This document shows positions 1-7,528 of a stretch of 64,000 bases of DNA, one piece after another. Both the position numbers and the translations under genes were made by a program. Source of the DNA: Leptothoe kymatousa TAU-MAC 1615 (GTDB lineage Bacteria > Cyanobacteriota > Cyanobacteriia > Phormidesmidales > Phormidesmidaceae); the NCBI RefSeq assembly GCF_018739865.1, contig NZ_JADOER010000014.1, positions 1-64,000 on the forward strand. The letters run 5' to 3'. The notes below the pieces were generated by a model. The model was given only the letters and a program-made list of their open reading frames with translations, did not search any database and was not told the origin of the DNA. Position 1 is the first letter of the stretch. Each line of letters starts with the position of its first letter.

Positions 1-78
1 CAGATTCGTCTAGTGAGCGATCTAACTCAACCGTTGGTCGCTCTCTCAACGTTTTTTGTCTAAACTCCAGTTAATCAG

Positions 79-831
79 TTGAAATTAGATGTCTATCGGC
101 TGCAGAGAACAAATCCTGTTTTGGCGGAAAAGATTTGCATTCGATTGAATGCACTGGCCATGGGACAGGATTTGGAAGTGATTGATTTACTGACGGATAT
201 TCGTAATGTGGTGCGCCGTAGTCCCGCATCTAGTCCCGTATCAGCACCAACAACTACAGACTCGGCTCGAACAGCCTCTGCTACAGCAGGGACGCTATCG
301 GTGGGTAAGGTTGTAGAGCAAAAGATGCCTCCAGTATCTCAGCCAGTTAAGCAGCCAAAAACATCACCAGATGAGCCTGCACTAAAGTCAGAAAAGGGAA
401 TTGACTATAGCAAATTGAGAGATCTCCTCAAAGCAGGCGACTGGAAAGCTGCTGATAATGAGACCTATGAGGTGATGATCCGAGCAGTGGGTAAAACGTC
501 AGGGGCTTGGTTCACCAGAGATGAACTCCTGAACTTTCCCTGTGCAGACTTACTAACCATTGATCGACTTTGGGTGCACTATAGCCAGGGTAGATTTGGC
601 TTTAGTGTACAAAAGAAAATCTATATCGAGTGTGGAGCTAAACTCGATGGAAAGTACCAAGGTGATAAAATATGGAAAAAGTTTGGAGACAACGTGGGTT
701 GGCGCAAGGATGGACAGTTGTTGATGTATAACTCCCTAGTTTTTAGTACATCTGCACCACTTGGTCATCTTCCGGGCTGGGCGGCTGGTGTGGTGTTTTG
801 GGGATCTCTTCTCTCGCATCGCGACTTGTAA
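79..831 (+). CDS. GUN4-domain protein
   Basis: 250 residues from a TTG start. The N-terminal 110 residues are a short helical stretch followed by a Ser/Thr/Pro/Ala-rich linker. Residues about 110-250 form a GUN4-like domain, with the DYSKLRDLLKAGDWKAAD opening, the LLTIDRLWVHYSQGRFGFS core and a closing LGHLPGW segment. GUN4 domains bind porphyrins. The true Gun4 stimulates Mg-chelatase, but cyanobacteria carry many multidomain GUN4 proteins of unknown role, and this looks like one of those. An in-frame TAA at 61-63 lies just upstream, and the 20 codons before it are open. The gene may therefore be the 3' part of a longer frame cut by that stop, or the TTG may be a genuine start. Confidence 0.75.
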   Translation: MKLDVYRLQRTNPVLAEKICIRLNALAMGQDLEVIDLLTDIRNVVRRSPASSPVSAPTTTDSARTASATAGTLSVGKVVEQKMPPVSQPVKQPKTSPDEPALKSEKGIDYSKLRDLLKAGDWKAADNETYEVMIRAVGKTSGAWFTRDELLNFPCADLLTIDRLWVHYSQGRFGFSVQKKIYIECGAKLDGKYQGDKIWKKFGDNVGWRKDGQLLMYNSLVFSTSAPLGHLPGWAAGVVFWGSLLSHRDL

Positions 832-935
832 AGTGTAACCCATAGGCGATTTCACCGTCTTTAAAGTTTTATTTCTAAGGTGCTAACTACCAGGTAATGG
901 GAGTTTCAGAAAGTTGTTACCTAGCACCCTAACCA

Positions 936-1706
936 TTACGTACTGTCACTAAATTGCAACACTGCAATATCTGGATTTAAGGCATTTGCCCATACAAATT
1001 CCTTGGCTACTTTATAAATTTCTCCGACTGGCACAGTCCAGTCATCCCAAGGTAAACGTTGTTGACCAGGGCTAGTTTTATTGAATTTCTTGCGCAGTTT
1101 CAGACCCGCCAGCATTTGTTTACCCCATGTGCGCTTTATTTCAGGTTTCGGCCTGGGACGATATTTTTTACAAAACTGACGATAGGCTACAGCACAGGCA
1201 TCTAACGTGATTCCTAATGCGAAAAAAGCTGGATGCCACTGGCTGATACCATCCGGAACCACACGGTCATAGACACCATAGTTACTAAAATCATAAAACC
1301 AACCTAATTGCATAGCAGCTGATTTGGGATTGGCATGAATATAGCGAAGCGTATTCAAAGCTCGACGATAATCACTTCGAGGAAACCCAGAACTGTGATA
1401 TCGCTTTTCCCAAAAATGTCCAGTGCGGTTCAACAATCTGTTAAAACACATAGCAGTAAACCAGTTAAGCCAGTGCATTATTTTGGGCAAATCCTCTGGC
1501 TGCAATGGCTCGAGCAGGTAATGCACATGATTACTCATGATACACAGCCCATAAAGCTTAAATTTGTACTTGTTTTGACACCGTTTAATTGCAAAAAGCA
1601 AAACAGATTTACAAATAAATTGGGTTAAGCAAAAATCTCTATTGTTGCAACGAGTTGTAATGTGATAACACCAATTTGGATGAAGATCGCGAGATTTTCG
1701 AGCCAT
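936..1706 (-). CDS. REP-associated tyrosine transposase (Y1/HUH type)
   Basis: 256 residues of the IS200-like Y1 transposase family, RAYT branch. The N-terminus has the WCYHITTRCNNR strand. The HUH metal-binding pair is in IMSNHVHYLLEP. Residues after about 110 contain GHFWEKRYHSSGF and the helix RRALNTLRYIHANPKSA, where the nucleophile tyrosine of this family lies. The tail is basic. RAYTs are single-copy domesticated relatives of IS200/IS605 transposases that act on palindromic REP sequences. No flanking terminal repeats of an insertion sequence are visible. A 30-bp perfect palindrome of REP style lies 1.3 kb away at 3006. The gene looks intact. Confidence 0.85.
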   Translation of the reverse strand: MARKSRDLHPNWCYHITTRCNNRDFCLTQFICKSVLLFAIKRCQNKYKFKLYGLCIMSNHVHYLLEPLQPEDLPKIMHWLNWFTAMCFNRLLNRTGHFWEKRYHSSGFPRSDYRRALNTLRYIHANPKSAAMQLGWFYDFSNYGVYDRVVPDGISQWHPAFFALGITLDACAVAYRQFCKKYRPRPKPEIKRTWGKQMLAGLKLRKKFNKTSPGQQRLPWDDWTVPVGEIYKVAKEFVWANALNPDIAVLQFSDST

Positions 1707-1738
1707 GATTCACTTCTCTGTGCACTAGATCACCATTC

Positions 1739-2317
1739 TTAAGCCTCTCGAGTCAGCACCAGACCCCGATAAACCTGCTCAATCGGAAACCTAAGTCCAA
1801 CACTTTTCAGCTCAATCACATCCCCTGCCTGATAATTAAGGATTATCCATTCCCCCGTATCTTTTTTATGATACAAATCCATCTCAACTCGGGTAGAACT
1901 CACCAACAAATAATCCTGCAAAACAGGATTGTTGCGATACAGCCTAAACTTACCACCCCGATCATAGGCTTCTGTACTATCCGACAACACTTCCACCAGT
2001 AAACAAGGGTAAGTAATATACTGAGTCGTTGCCTTATCCCGGTCATCGCAGGTAACGCTAACATCTGGATAACTATAGTTGGTAGTCTCGGCAATATTAA
2101 CCTTTAGGTCTGAGTTACCAGTGATGCAACTAGTATTTCCCAAATGGGTTTCAAATAATGCAGTAAAGCGAACAGCAAGACGACTATGGTTAACACTGCC
2201 ACCTCCCATGGCATAAACTTGACCATCAATATATTCATAATTCTCTAGCTGCGTCTCTTCCCAGACCAAGTACTCTTCAGGTGTTAGTTTGGGAAAATCC
2301 TCTTTTACAGCAACCAT
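1739..2317 (-). CDS. Uma2 family (DUF820) putative endonuclease
   Basis: 192 residues, full length for the Uma2 family. The start reads LTPEEYLVWEETQLENYEYIDGQVY. The PD-(D/E)XK-like core is then SYPDVSVTCD followed by YPCLLVEVLSDSTEAYDRGGK, with the conserved acidic residues in PDV and VEVLS. The family is greatly expanded in cyanobacteria and has a restriction-endonuclease fold. The biological role is not established. It lies 33 bp downstream of the transposase gene on the same strand. A second, incomplete member begins at 63658. Confidence 0.85.
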   Translation of the reverse strand: MVAVKEDFPKLTPEEYLVWEETQLENYEYIDGQVYAMGGGSVNHSRLAVRFTALFETHLGNTSCITGNSDLKVNIAETTNYSYPDVSVTCDDRDKATTQYITYPCLLVEVLSDSTEAYDRGGKFRLYRNNPVLQDYLLVSSTRVEMDLYHKKDTGEWIILNYQAGDVIELKSVGLRFPIEQVYRGLVLTREA

Positions 2318-2360
2318 GATTACTTAGCCTCTGTCAGCATTACAGTCTTTATTCCCTTTA

Positions 2361-2404
2361 GGCTGAGCGGAGTCGCTCGCGAAGCGTCTCCTCCGGAGTT
2401 AGCC
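2361..2404. repeat. Interspersed GAGCGGAGTCG-type repeat
   Basis: GC-rich imperfect inverted segment containing GGCTGAGCGGAGTCG, CGCGAAGCG and CTCCTCCGGAG. It lies at the end of the ureidoglycolate lyase gene. The TGAGCGGAGTCG core is the same as in the arrays at 5752-5845, so it belongs to one dispersed family. Confidence 0.5.
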
Positions 2405-2892
2405 TACCCAACAATCTCAAAACTCACCCCAAAACTCTCCGCCAAATTACACGTGTCATGATCCACCACATTCGTATCACTTAGCTCTAAATTATAAAAA
2501 TTAATCACATCCGTCTCAAACAAAGGCCCCGCATGCCAGGTACCCACCTCTAACTTAATAAAACAATCCCCAGGAATCTTAAACGCCCGAATCTGTTGCG
2601 GGTCCGGCGCAGTGCCCTCACAGGGCGGAGCCACCGCCATCAGCCACTCTTTCCCCTCCAGTGAACCCAAACACTGGGTACAAGCCAAATGACGCGTAAT
2701 CCGATCAAACCGTCGGCCCTTGCGCTCTAGCTGCATAATGTAAAATCGAGGAATCCCCCCATCCAGCTTGAGCTGAGCATCCTCAGAATCATAGGGCTTA
2801 CCATCCCCCTGGGGACCTAGCACCTGGCCAAAAGGACGAAACGCCTCAGTCGTCAAAGGTTGAGCCGTCAGCTGTTGCAACGTAGTTTCCAT
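2404..2892 (-). CDS. allA: Ureidoglycolate lyase
   Basis: 162 residues. AllA-family enzymes split ureidoglycolate into glyoxylate and urea at the end of purine/allantoin breakdown. The family pattern is clear: LTTEAFRPFGQVL near the N-terminus, GIPRFYIMQL, the RHLACTQCLGSLEGKEWLMAVAPP segment, and the metal/cupin strand DCFIKLEVGTWHAGPLF followed by FYNLELSDTNVVDHDTC. I start at the ATG at 2892 because family members begin near this point. The in-frame extension to 3021 reads as non-coding and runs into the palindrome at 3006. No strong ribosome-binding site is visible. Its product glyoxylate is a substrate of the aminotransferase encoded at 4462. Confidence 0.85.
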   Translation of the reverse strand: METTLQQLTAQPLTTEAFRPFGQVLGPQGDGKPYDSEDAQLKLDGGIPRFYIMQLERKGRRFDRITRHLACTQCLGSLEGKEWLMAVAPPCEGTAPDPQQIRAFKIPGDCFIKLEVGTWHAGPLFETDVINFYNLELSDTNVVDHDTCNLAESFGVSFEIVG

Positions 2893-3005
2893 GGCGATTT
2901 TAAAGGAGCAGCTTCTATAGTTTGCTGGGTATTTTAAGACAGTAACAAGGCAACTTGATTTTGCGTCATAAATTAGGTTGCCAGTTTGCGAAAAACATAA
3001 TGCAG

Positions 3006-3035
3006 CGTAGGGGCATTGCATGCAATGCCCCTACG
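3006..3035. repeat. 30-bp perfect palindrome (REP/MITE-like)
   Basis: CGTAGGGGCATTGCA followed by its exact reverse complement, with no loop. The same GTAGGGGCATTGC palindrome is, as I recall, a common dispersed element in cyanobacteria. It sits between the divergent allA and zinc-ribbon genes, about 1.3 kb from a RAYT transposase gene. Confidence 0.7.
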
Positions 3036-3056
3036 GCTACCTGAATCCTCATACCC

Positions 3057-4211
3057 ATGACCAAGGTTTACCAAATGCTGTGGGACTGTCAGTTCTGCGG
3101 TACGGCAAAACTACTCGCCAAAACCCACCGTGCCTGCCCCAAATGCAGGGCTCCGCAAGATCCATCGCGGCGTTATTTACCATCGGATGCCGATACGGTG
3201 GAGGTCAAAAACTACACATTTCAAGGTAAAGATAAGCAGTGTGCTGCTTGTGATGCGCTCAATGGGGCAACCGCTAACTTTTGTCGCAGCTGTGGTACAT
3301 CCCTAACCGATGCCAATGTATTGCCCACAAACCTATCCTCGGGCCAGGGAGATGGCACCTTTACCCAATCGCAGGCACACAATGTCTGGAGCCTGGAAGA
3401 ACAGGTGCGCATTACAGACGAGGCTCTGACCATAGGGCGCTGGCCTGATGAAACACCTGACGAAACGGAGCAACCGTTAGCGAAGAAGAAATCTACGCGA
3501 GGCCTGATAGCCCAAAAACCGGTGAGTCAAGGGCGTACTAAAAAGTTGAGATCGCTATTCGACCACAGCACCCCCATCGAAAAATTAGGGTTGTCTGTGT
3601 TCGGCTGTCTGGGCTGTGCTATTTACGGTCCCATACTGATAGCAACGATGCTTGGCGCTGTTGCCGCGCTGTCATCAGCCCTATGGCAAGAACCCGCTGC
3701 CACCACTCCCACTGTGCCCATTATCTTGAGGGTGACAGGCCACCGCTGGCAGCGCACCATCGATGTCGAAAAGTACCAAAGGCTCACCAAAGATGATTGG
3801 GAAAACCGTCTGCCAAGGGATGCCATGTATCACAAATCTATCAGCTGCGAGGACCGCGAACGGGAAACCGATGACGGTCTCGTCAACGCGTCTTACTGTA
3901 CCTACAACGTAGACCGCTGGCAGAGCAGTAAGCAGGTGGTGGCCGCTGGCGATAGTCTGGCGGAAGAACCCCACTGGCCCAATCCTGACTTTAAAGCCTG
4001 TGACGATATTAAACTGGGCTGCCGACGGGAAGGGGCTCGTGGTGAGACCTATACTCTTAAACTGATTGACCCGATTGAGGACAAACAACATACCTGCAAT
4101 GTCAGTTATGACGTGTGGCAAACCAGCCCCATCGGCACCCGAGTAAAAGTCTTGGTCAAATTTGGCAGTGGGTTGCGCGACAGCGACTGTCAACAGATGG
4201 AATTCCTCTAG
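3057..4211 (+). CDS. Zinc-ribbon membrane protein, function unknown
   Basis: 384 residues. Two zinc-binding regions occupy residues 1-85: CQFCGTAKLLAKTHRACPKC and CAACDALNGATANFCRSCG, both CxxC-x(n)-CxxC and similar to double zinc-ribbon or RanBP2-type fingers. A hydrophilic linker follows, then one hydrophobic segment at about 178-207 (LGLSVFGCLGCAIYGPILIA and following), probably a membrane anchor. The C-terminal 170 residues contain several cysteines (SCEDRE, ASYCTYN, FKACDDIKLGC) and could form a disulfide-bonded outer domain. I do not recognise a named family for the C-terminal part. It is not in an obvious operon. Confidence 0.7.
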   Translation: MTKVYQMLWDCQFCGTAKLLAKTHRACPKCRAPQDPSRRYLPSDADTVEVKNYTFQGKDKQCAACDALNGATANFCRSCGTSLTDANVLPTNLSSGQGDGTFTQSQAHNVWSLEEQVRITDEALTIGRWPDETPDETEQPLAKKKSTRGLIAQKPVSQGRTKKLRSLFDHSTPIEKLGLSVFGCLGCAIYGPILIATMLGAVAALSSALWQEPAATTPTVPIILRVTGHRWQRTIDVEKYQRLTKDDWENRLPRDAMYHKSISCEDRERETDDGLVNASYCTYNVDRWQSSKQVVAAGDSLAEEPHWPNPDFKACDDIKLGCRREGARGETYTLKLIDPIEDKQHTCNVSYDVWQTSPIGTRVKVLVKFGSGLRDSDCQQMEFL

Positions 4212-4461
4212 GTCACCTTTCACTGGCTATGACAAAGAGACACTAAACACCGGATAAAACACCTGACCCGCCAATCTAGTTGTGGCGTCGGGTACCGGGT
4301 GAGGGGGTGAGGTTTAACCGTCCTGATATTAAGCATCTTTATGGGCATCGACTGTCAGCAATTAGGACGGCTGTAGCCCAAACCTTACAACACATCAAAA
4401 ATGCAGTGAGGTGCGTCAAAACTTATGCGATTCTGGGGAATGCACTTTTTTCCCAGACCCC

Positions 4462-5613
4462 ATGGATAACAAAGCAATGCTAATGATTCCGGGACCCACA
4501 CCGGTTCCCGAGAAGGTCCTACAAGCGATGGGCAAACACCCCATCGGCCACCGCAGCGGCGACTTTGGCAAAATCATCGCCGAGGTAAACGAAGGCCTCC
4601 AGTGGCTATTTCAAACCAAAAATGAAGTCCTGACCGTGTGCGCCAGCGGCACCGGCGTGGTGGAAGCGGGCATCATCAATTTCCTCAGCGCGGGCGATAA
4701 GGTGCTGGTGGGCAGCAACGGTAAGTTTGGCGATCGCTGGGCACAAATTGCCAAGGCGTTTGGCCTGGACGTGCAGGTAATTCAAACCGACTGGGGCGTT
4801 CCCCTCGATCCCGAAGAATTTGGCAAGGCCCTAGCCGCCGATAGCGACAAGGCGATCAAAGCCGTTATCGTCACCCACAGTGAAACCTCCAGCGGTGTGC
4901 TCAACCCGGTGGAAGCGATTAATGAGAAGGTCAAGGCCCACGGTGAAGCCATCATTATTGTGGATGCGGTCACCAGTCTGGCTTCCTACGACCTAAAGGT
5001 GGACGAGCTGGGTCTGGATGTGGTGGCCTCCGGCTCCCAAAAGGGTTTTATGCTCCCCCCTGGCATGGGCTTTGTGTCGGTGAGTGAAAAAGCCTGGGCC
5101 GCCTATGAACGTGCTACGTTGCCAAAGTTCTATATGGACCTGGGTAAGTATCGCAAGTCGTTTGCGAAAAATAGCACCCCCTTCACGCCGCCGGTAAACC
5201 TTTACTTTGGTCTGCAAGCTGCGCTGCAAATGATGAAGGCGGAAGGGTTGGCCAATATCTTTGCTCGCCACGAGCGCCAAAAGCAGGCCTGCCGTGCGGC
5301 GATGAAGGCCTTGGGTCTGCCCCTGTTGGCCCCCGATGCGTTCAGCAGCCCGGCGGTGACATCTGTGATCCCCGATGAAATTGTCAGCGCTGAGGACATT
5401 CGCTCTACCATGCGCAAGCAGTTTGATATTGCGCTGGCGGGTGGTCAAGATCACCTCAAGGGCAAGATCTTTAGGATCGGGCATTTGGGCTTTGTGTGCG
5501 ATCGCGACATCCTCACCACCATCGCCGCCCTAGAAACCACCCTCAATATCCTCGGCTACGAAGGCTTTGCCCCCGGCAGTGCCGTCTCAGCAGCCAGCCA
5601 GGTATTGCGGTAG
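4462..5613 (+). CDS. Alanine-glyoxylate / serine-pyruvate-type aminotransferase (class V)
   Basis: 383 residues from ATG 4462, where the typical opening MLMIPGPTPVP follows at once. This is a PLP-dependent class V aminotransferase. HSETSSGVLNP and IIIVDAVTSLASYDL contain the substrate and cofactor contacts. GSQKGFMLPPG holds the PLP lysine (about Lys194). FRIGHLGFV is the C-terminal arginine motif. Relatives transaminate glyoxylate with alanine or serine in photorespiration. Cyanobacterial copies were long misannotated as a soluble hydrogenase small subunit. Upstream reading to 4411 is open but unlikely to be coding. The gene is followed directly by a tandem-repeat array and a convergent gene. 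Confidence 0.88.
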   Translation: MDNKAMLMIPGPTPVPEKVLQAMGKHPIGHRSGDFGKIIAEVNEGLQWLFQTKNEVLTVCASGTGVVEAGIINFLSAGDKVLVGSNGKFGDRWAQIAKAFGLDVQVIQTDWGVPLDPEEFGKALAADSDKAIKAVIVTHSETSSGVLNPVEAINEKVKAHGEAIIIVDAVTSLASYDLKVDELGLDVVASGSQKGFMLPPGMGFVSVSEKAWAAYERATLPKFYMDLGKYRKSFAKNSTPFTPPVNLYFGLQAALQMMKAEGLANIFARHERQKQACRAAMKALGLPLLAPDAFSSPAVTSVIPDEIVSAEDIRSTMRKQFDIALAGGQDHLKGKIFRIGHLGFVCDRDILTTIAALETTLNILGYEGFAPGSAVSAASQVLR

Positions 5614-5614
5614 T

Positions 5615-5736
5615 TTCGACTTCGCTCAACTACCGAGTGTTCGACTCCGATCAACCACCGGGTGTTCGACTTCGCTCAACCACCGGGTGTTCGACTTCGC
5701 TCAACCACCGAGTGTTCGACTCCGCTCAACGACCTT
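5615..5736. repeat. 25-bp tandem repeat, 4.9 copies
   Basis: Units of 25 bp starting TTCGACT(T/C)CGCTCAAC and ending in ACCG(G/A)GTG, at 5615, 5640, 5665, 5690 and a partial copy at 5715. Units differ by a few bases. The array starts 2 bp after the aminotransferase stop codon. Its core is the reverse complement of the core of the next array. Confidence 0.9.
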
Positions 5737-5751
5737 GAGATCACCAAGGGC

Positions 5752-5845
5752 TGAGCGGAGTCGTCGCTGGGTGAGCGCAGTCATCGCTGGGTGAGCGCAG
5801 TCGTCGCTGGGTGAGCGCAGTCGTCGCTGGGTGAGCGCAGTCGAA
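5752..5845. repeat. 20-bp tandem repeat, 4.7 copies, facing the 25-bp array
   Basis: Units TGAGCG(G/C)AGTC(G/A)TCGCTGGG start at 5752, 5772, 5792 and 5812, with a partial copy at 5832. TGAGCGGAGTCGAA is the reverse complement of TTCGACTCCGCTCA in the 25-bp array. The two arrays can therefore pair as a family of alternative stems between two convergent genes. Confidence 0.9.
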
Positions 5846-5851
5846 CCCAGC

Positions 5852-6412
5852 CTATTCCCCTGCCAAATACCGAATCTCCACCTCATCCCCAGGTTCCAAA
5901 CCCAGTTCCGCCGCGCGACCAATGCGCAGCTCAATCACGTTATCCACCAGTACACGCCCCGGACTATAGGTGGGGCAAGGATCCGCCGCACAGGGGGGTG
6001 CTTCCGCAATGCCCTGCACCTTACCCTGGTAAAGAAACACCATATCCAACCCCACCGGCACATTTTTCATCCAAAAGCCCACCGGGCGCGGCGGGCTAAA
6101 GGGAAACAACATGCCCCGATTATCCGGCAGTGCCTGACGGTGCATCAGCCCCAGCTGCTGTTGTTCGCGGGTGGTGGCCACCTCCAGATCAAAGGTTTCA
6201 CCCGCAAGGGTAGCTTCAGCCGTAATCGGCAATACTTGACCAGGTCCAGTAAGCATAGAGGCAGGATCGACAGCAACAGGATCAGCAGAGGCCACCGTTT
6301 CGCCCCCCCTCGACACGTTAGAACAGGCAAGCAACAAACAGCACAGACCCAACAATGGAAAATATCGCTTCCTACGCCAATGGTTCAAATCTGGTTGTCC
6401 TTTACTAAACAA
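5852..6412 (-). CDS. DUF192 lipoprotein
   Basis: 186 residues. The basic N-terminus and hydrophobic run LLGLCCLLLACSN give a lipoprotein signal peptide, with the lipobox LLAC near residue 30. After a 30-residue linker comes a full DUF192 domain, with TREQQQLGLMHRQALPDNRGMLFPF, GFWMKNVPVGLDMVFL, VLVDNVIEL and LGLEPGDEVEIRYL. The function of the family is unknown. It is an extracytoplasmic beta-rich domain found across bacteria and archaea. The gene converges on the aminotransferase, with the two tandem arrays between them. Confidence 0.85.
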   Translation of the reverse strand: MFSKGQPDLNHWRRKRYFPLLGLCCLLLACSNVSRGGETVASADPVAVDPASMLTGPGQVLPITAEATLAGETFDLEVATTREQQQLGLMHRQALPDNRGMLFPFSPPRPVGFWMKNVPVGLDMVFLYQGKVQGIAEAPPCAADPCPTYSPGRVLVDNVIELRIGRAAELGLEPGDEVEIRYLAGE

Positions 6413-6415
6413 CGG

Positions 6416-6569
6416 GGAGAAATTAGAAGTTCGGAAGTCGGAAGTCGGAAACTAGGAGAAATTAGGAAGTCGGAAACTAGAATGGCCCCCTTCACCCTTC
6501 ACTCTTTCCCCTTCACTCTTCACCCTTTACTCTTCACCAATTCCTAATTCCCAACTCCTAATTCCCAAC
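6416..6569. repeat. Low-complexity intergenic repeats
   Basis: One half is built from GGAAGTCGGAA/ACTAGGAGAAATTAG units. The other half is a pyrimidine-rich run of TTCACTC/TTCACCC heptamers followed by CCTAATTCCCAACT repeated twice. It is typical cyanobacterial intergenic filler with no coding potential. Confidence 0.7.
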
Positions 6570-7259
6570 TCACGTATCCCGTAATACATAGCCAACGCCA
6601 CGCACGGTTTGGATTAAGCGCTTTTCGCCATCGGCATCGATTTTAAGACGCAAATAGCGAATGTACACCTCGATCACGTTGGACTCCCCCATAAAGTTGT
6701 AGCCCCAAACGTTTTCGAGGATCTGCTCTCGGGTGAGCACTTCCCGAGGATGCTCCATTAGATATTTGAGCAGCTCAAATTCTTTCATGGTCAGGTCAAT
6801 CATCCGGCTGCCGCGCATGGCCTGTCGGTTGGTCACATTCAGGGTAAGCTCCCCAAACACCAGCTGCTCCACGCCGTTTTCGCTGGGTTGCAAATAGGCA
6901 CTGACCAAGGCCAAAAACTCTTCGCTGCGGTAAGGCTTAAGGAAATAGTCGTCGGCCCCGGATTCGATACAGGCCACGCGATCATCCAAGTTATCCCGCG
7001 CCATCAGCAGCAACATGGGGGTGCGATCCCCCTGCGATCGCAGCTGCTGACACAGGTCCAACCCCGACTCCCCCGCCAGCATGCGGTTGACCACAATCAG
7101 CGCGGGCTGCCGGTTGCGCACCTCTTCCATACCAGCATCAATGGTTGTCGCCACCAGAGGAATATAGCCAGATTCCCGCAGATCATTACTGACGTTGTGG
7201 GCTAATTCTTCATTGGCTTCAACCAATAGAACACAGGGGTTGGCTTCAGCAGCACTCAT
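6570..7259 (-). CDS. nblR: OmpR-type response regulator, NblR-like, with Asn at the phosphoacceptor site
   Basis: 229 residues from the ATG at 7259, which has GGGAG nine bases upstream. Residues about 10-125 form a receiver and 135-229 a winged-helix DNA-binding domain (LTMKEFELLKYLMEHPREVLTREQILENVWGYNF through TVRGVGYVL). NblR controls phycobilisome degradation under nutrient stress. The phrases PCVLLVEANEELA, VVxRMLAGESGLDLCQQLR and DDYFLKPYR fit what I recall of that family, so the symbol is tentative. In the receiver the expected Asp is Asn (VVNRML, codon AAC), and the usual Asp-Asp acidic pair near the N-terminus is replaced by Glu-Ala. The protein therefore probably works without phosphorylation. 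Confidence 0.65.
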   Translation of the reverse strand: MSAAEANPCVLLVEANEELAHNVSNDLRESGYIPLVATTIDAGMEEVRNRQPALIVVNRMLAGESGLDLCQQLRSQGDRTPMLLLMARDNLDDRVACIESGADDYFLKPYRSEEFLALVSAYLQPSENGVEQLVFGELTLNVTNRQAMRGSRMIDLTMKEFELLKYLMEHPREVLTREQILENVWGYNFMGESNVIEVYIRYLRLKIDADGEKRLIQTVRGVGYVLRDT

Positions 7260-7528
7260 GGAGCTTATCTCCCGATTGGGTAACAAATAGCGCAGGCGCC
7301 GATGGGATGGTCGCGCACGTGAGCAAATGCATCAGGGGCATTCATCCTAGGCAAATACTAGCGTGTGGCGTTGCGGATCCCCTGCATACTTACAGGGATA
7401 ACCATGGCCTACAGGGCAATTCCATCCACCCCATCGCCCCACAGCTTAGGAACAACTAGCGTGGGGTTATGCAAACGCGATAAAACACCCTAAGTTAAGA
7501 AATATATAGATACACAGCTAGGGCTTTT

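Noticed and set aside
1..63. C-terminal end of an upstream gene
   Set aside because: Twenty open codons ending in TAA, too short to judge, and in the same frame as the GUN4 gene. Left unassigned.
3681..4223. 180-codon minus-strand frame inside the zinc-ribbon gene
   Set aside because: It is antisense to a better-supported frame with a clear zinc-ribbon and membrane span. The composition is typical of an antisense shadow.
5496..5794. Open frames across the 5.6-kb tandem arrays
   Set aside because: They exist only because the repeats lack stops. They overlap the end of the aminotransferase in other frames and have no family pattern.
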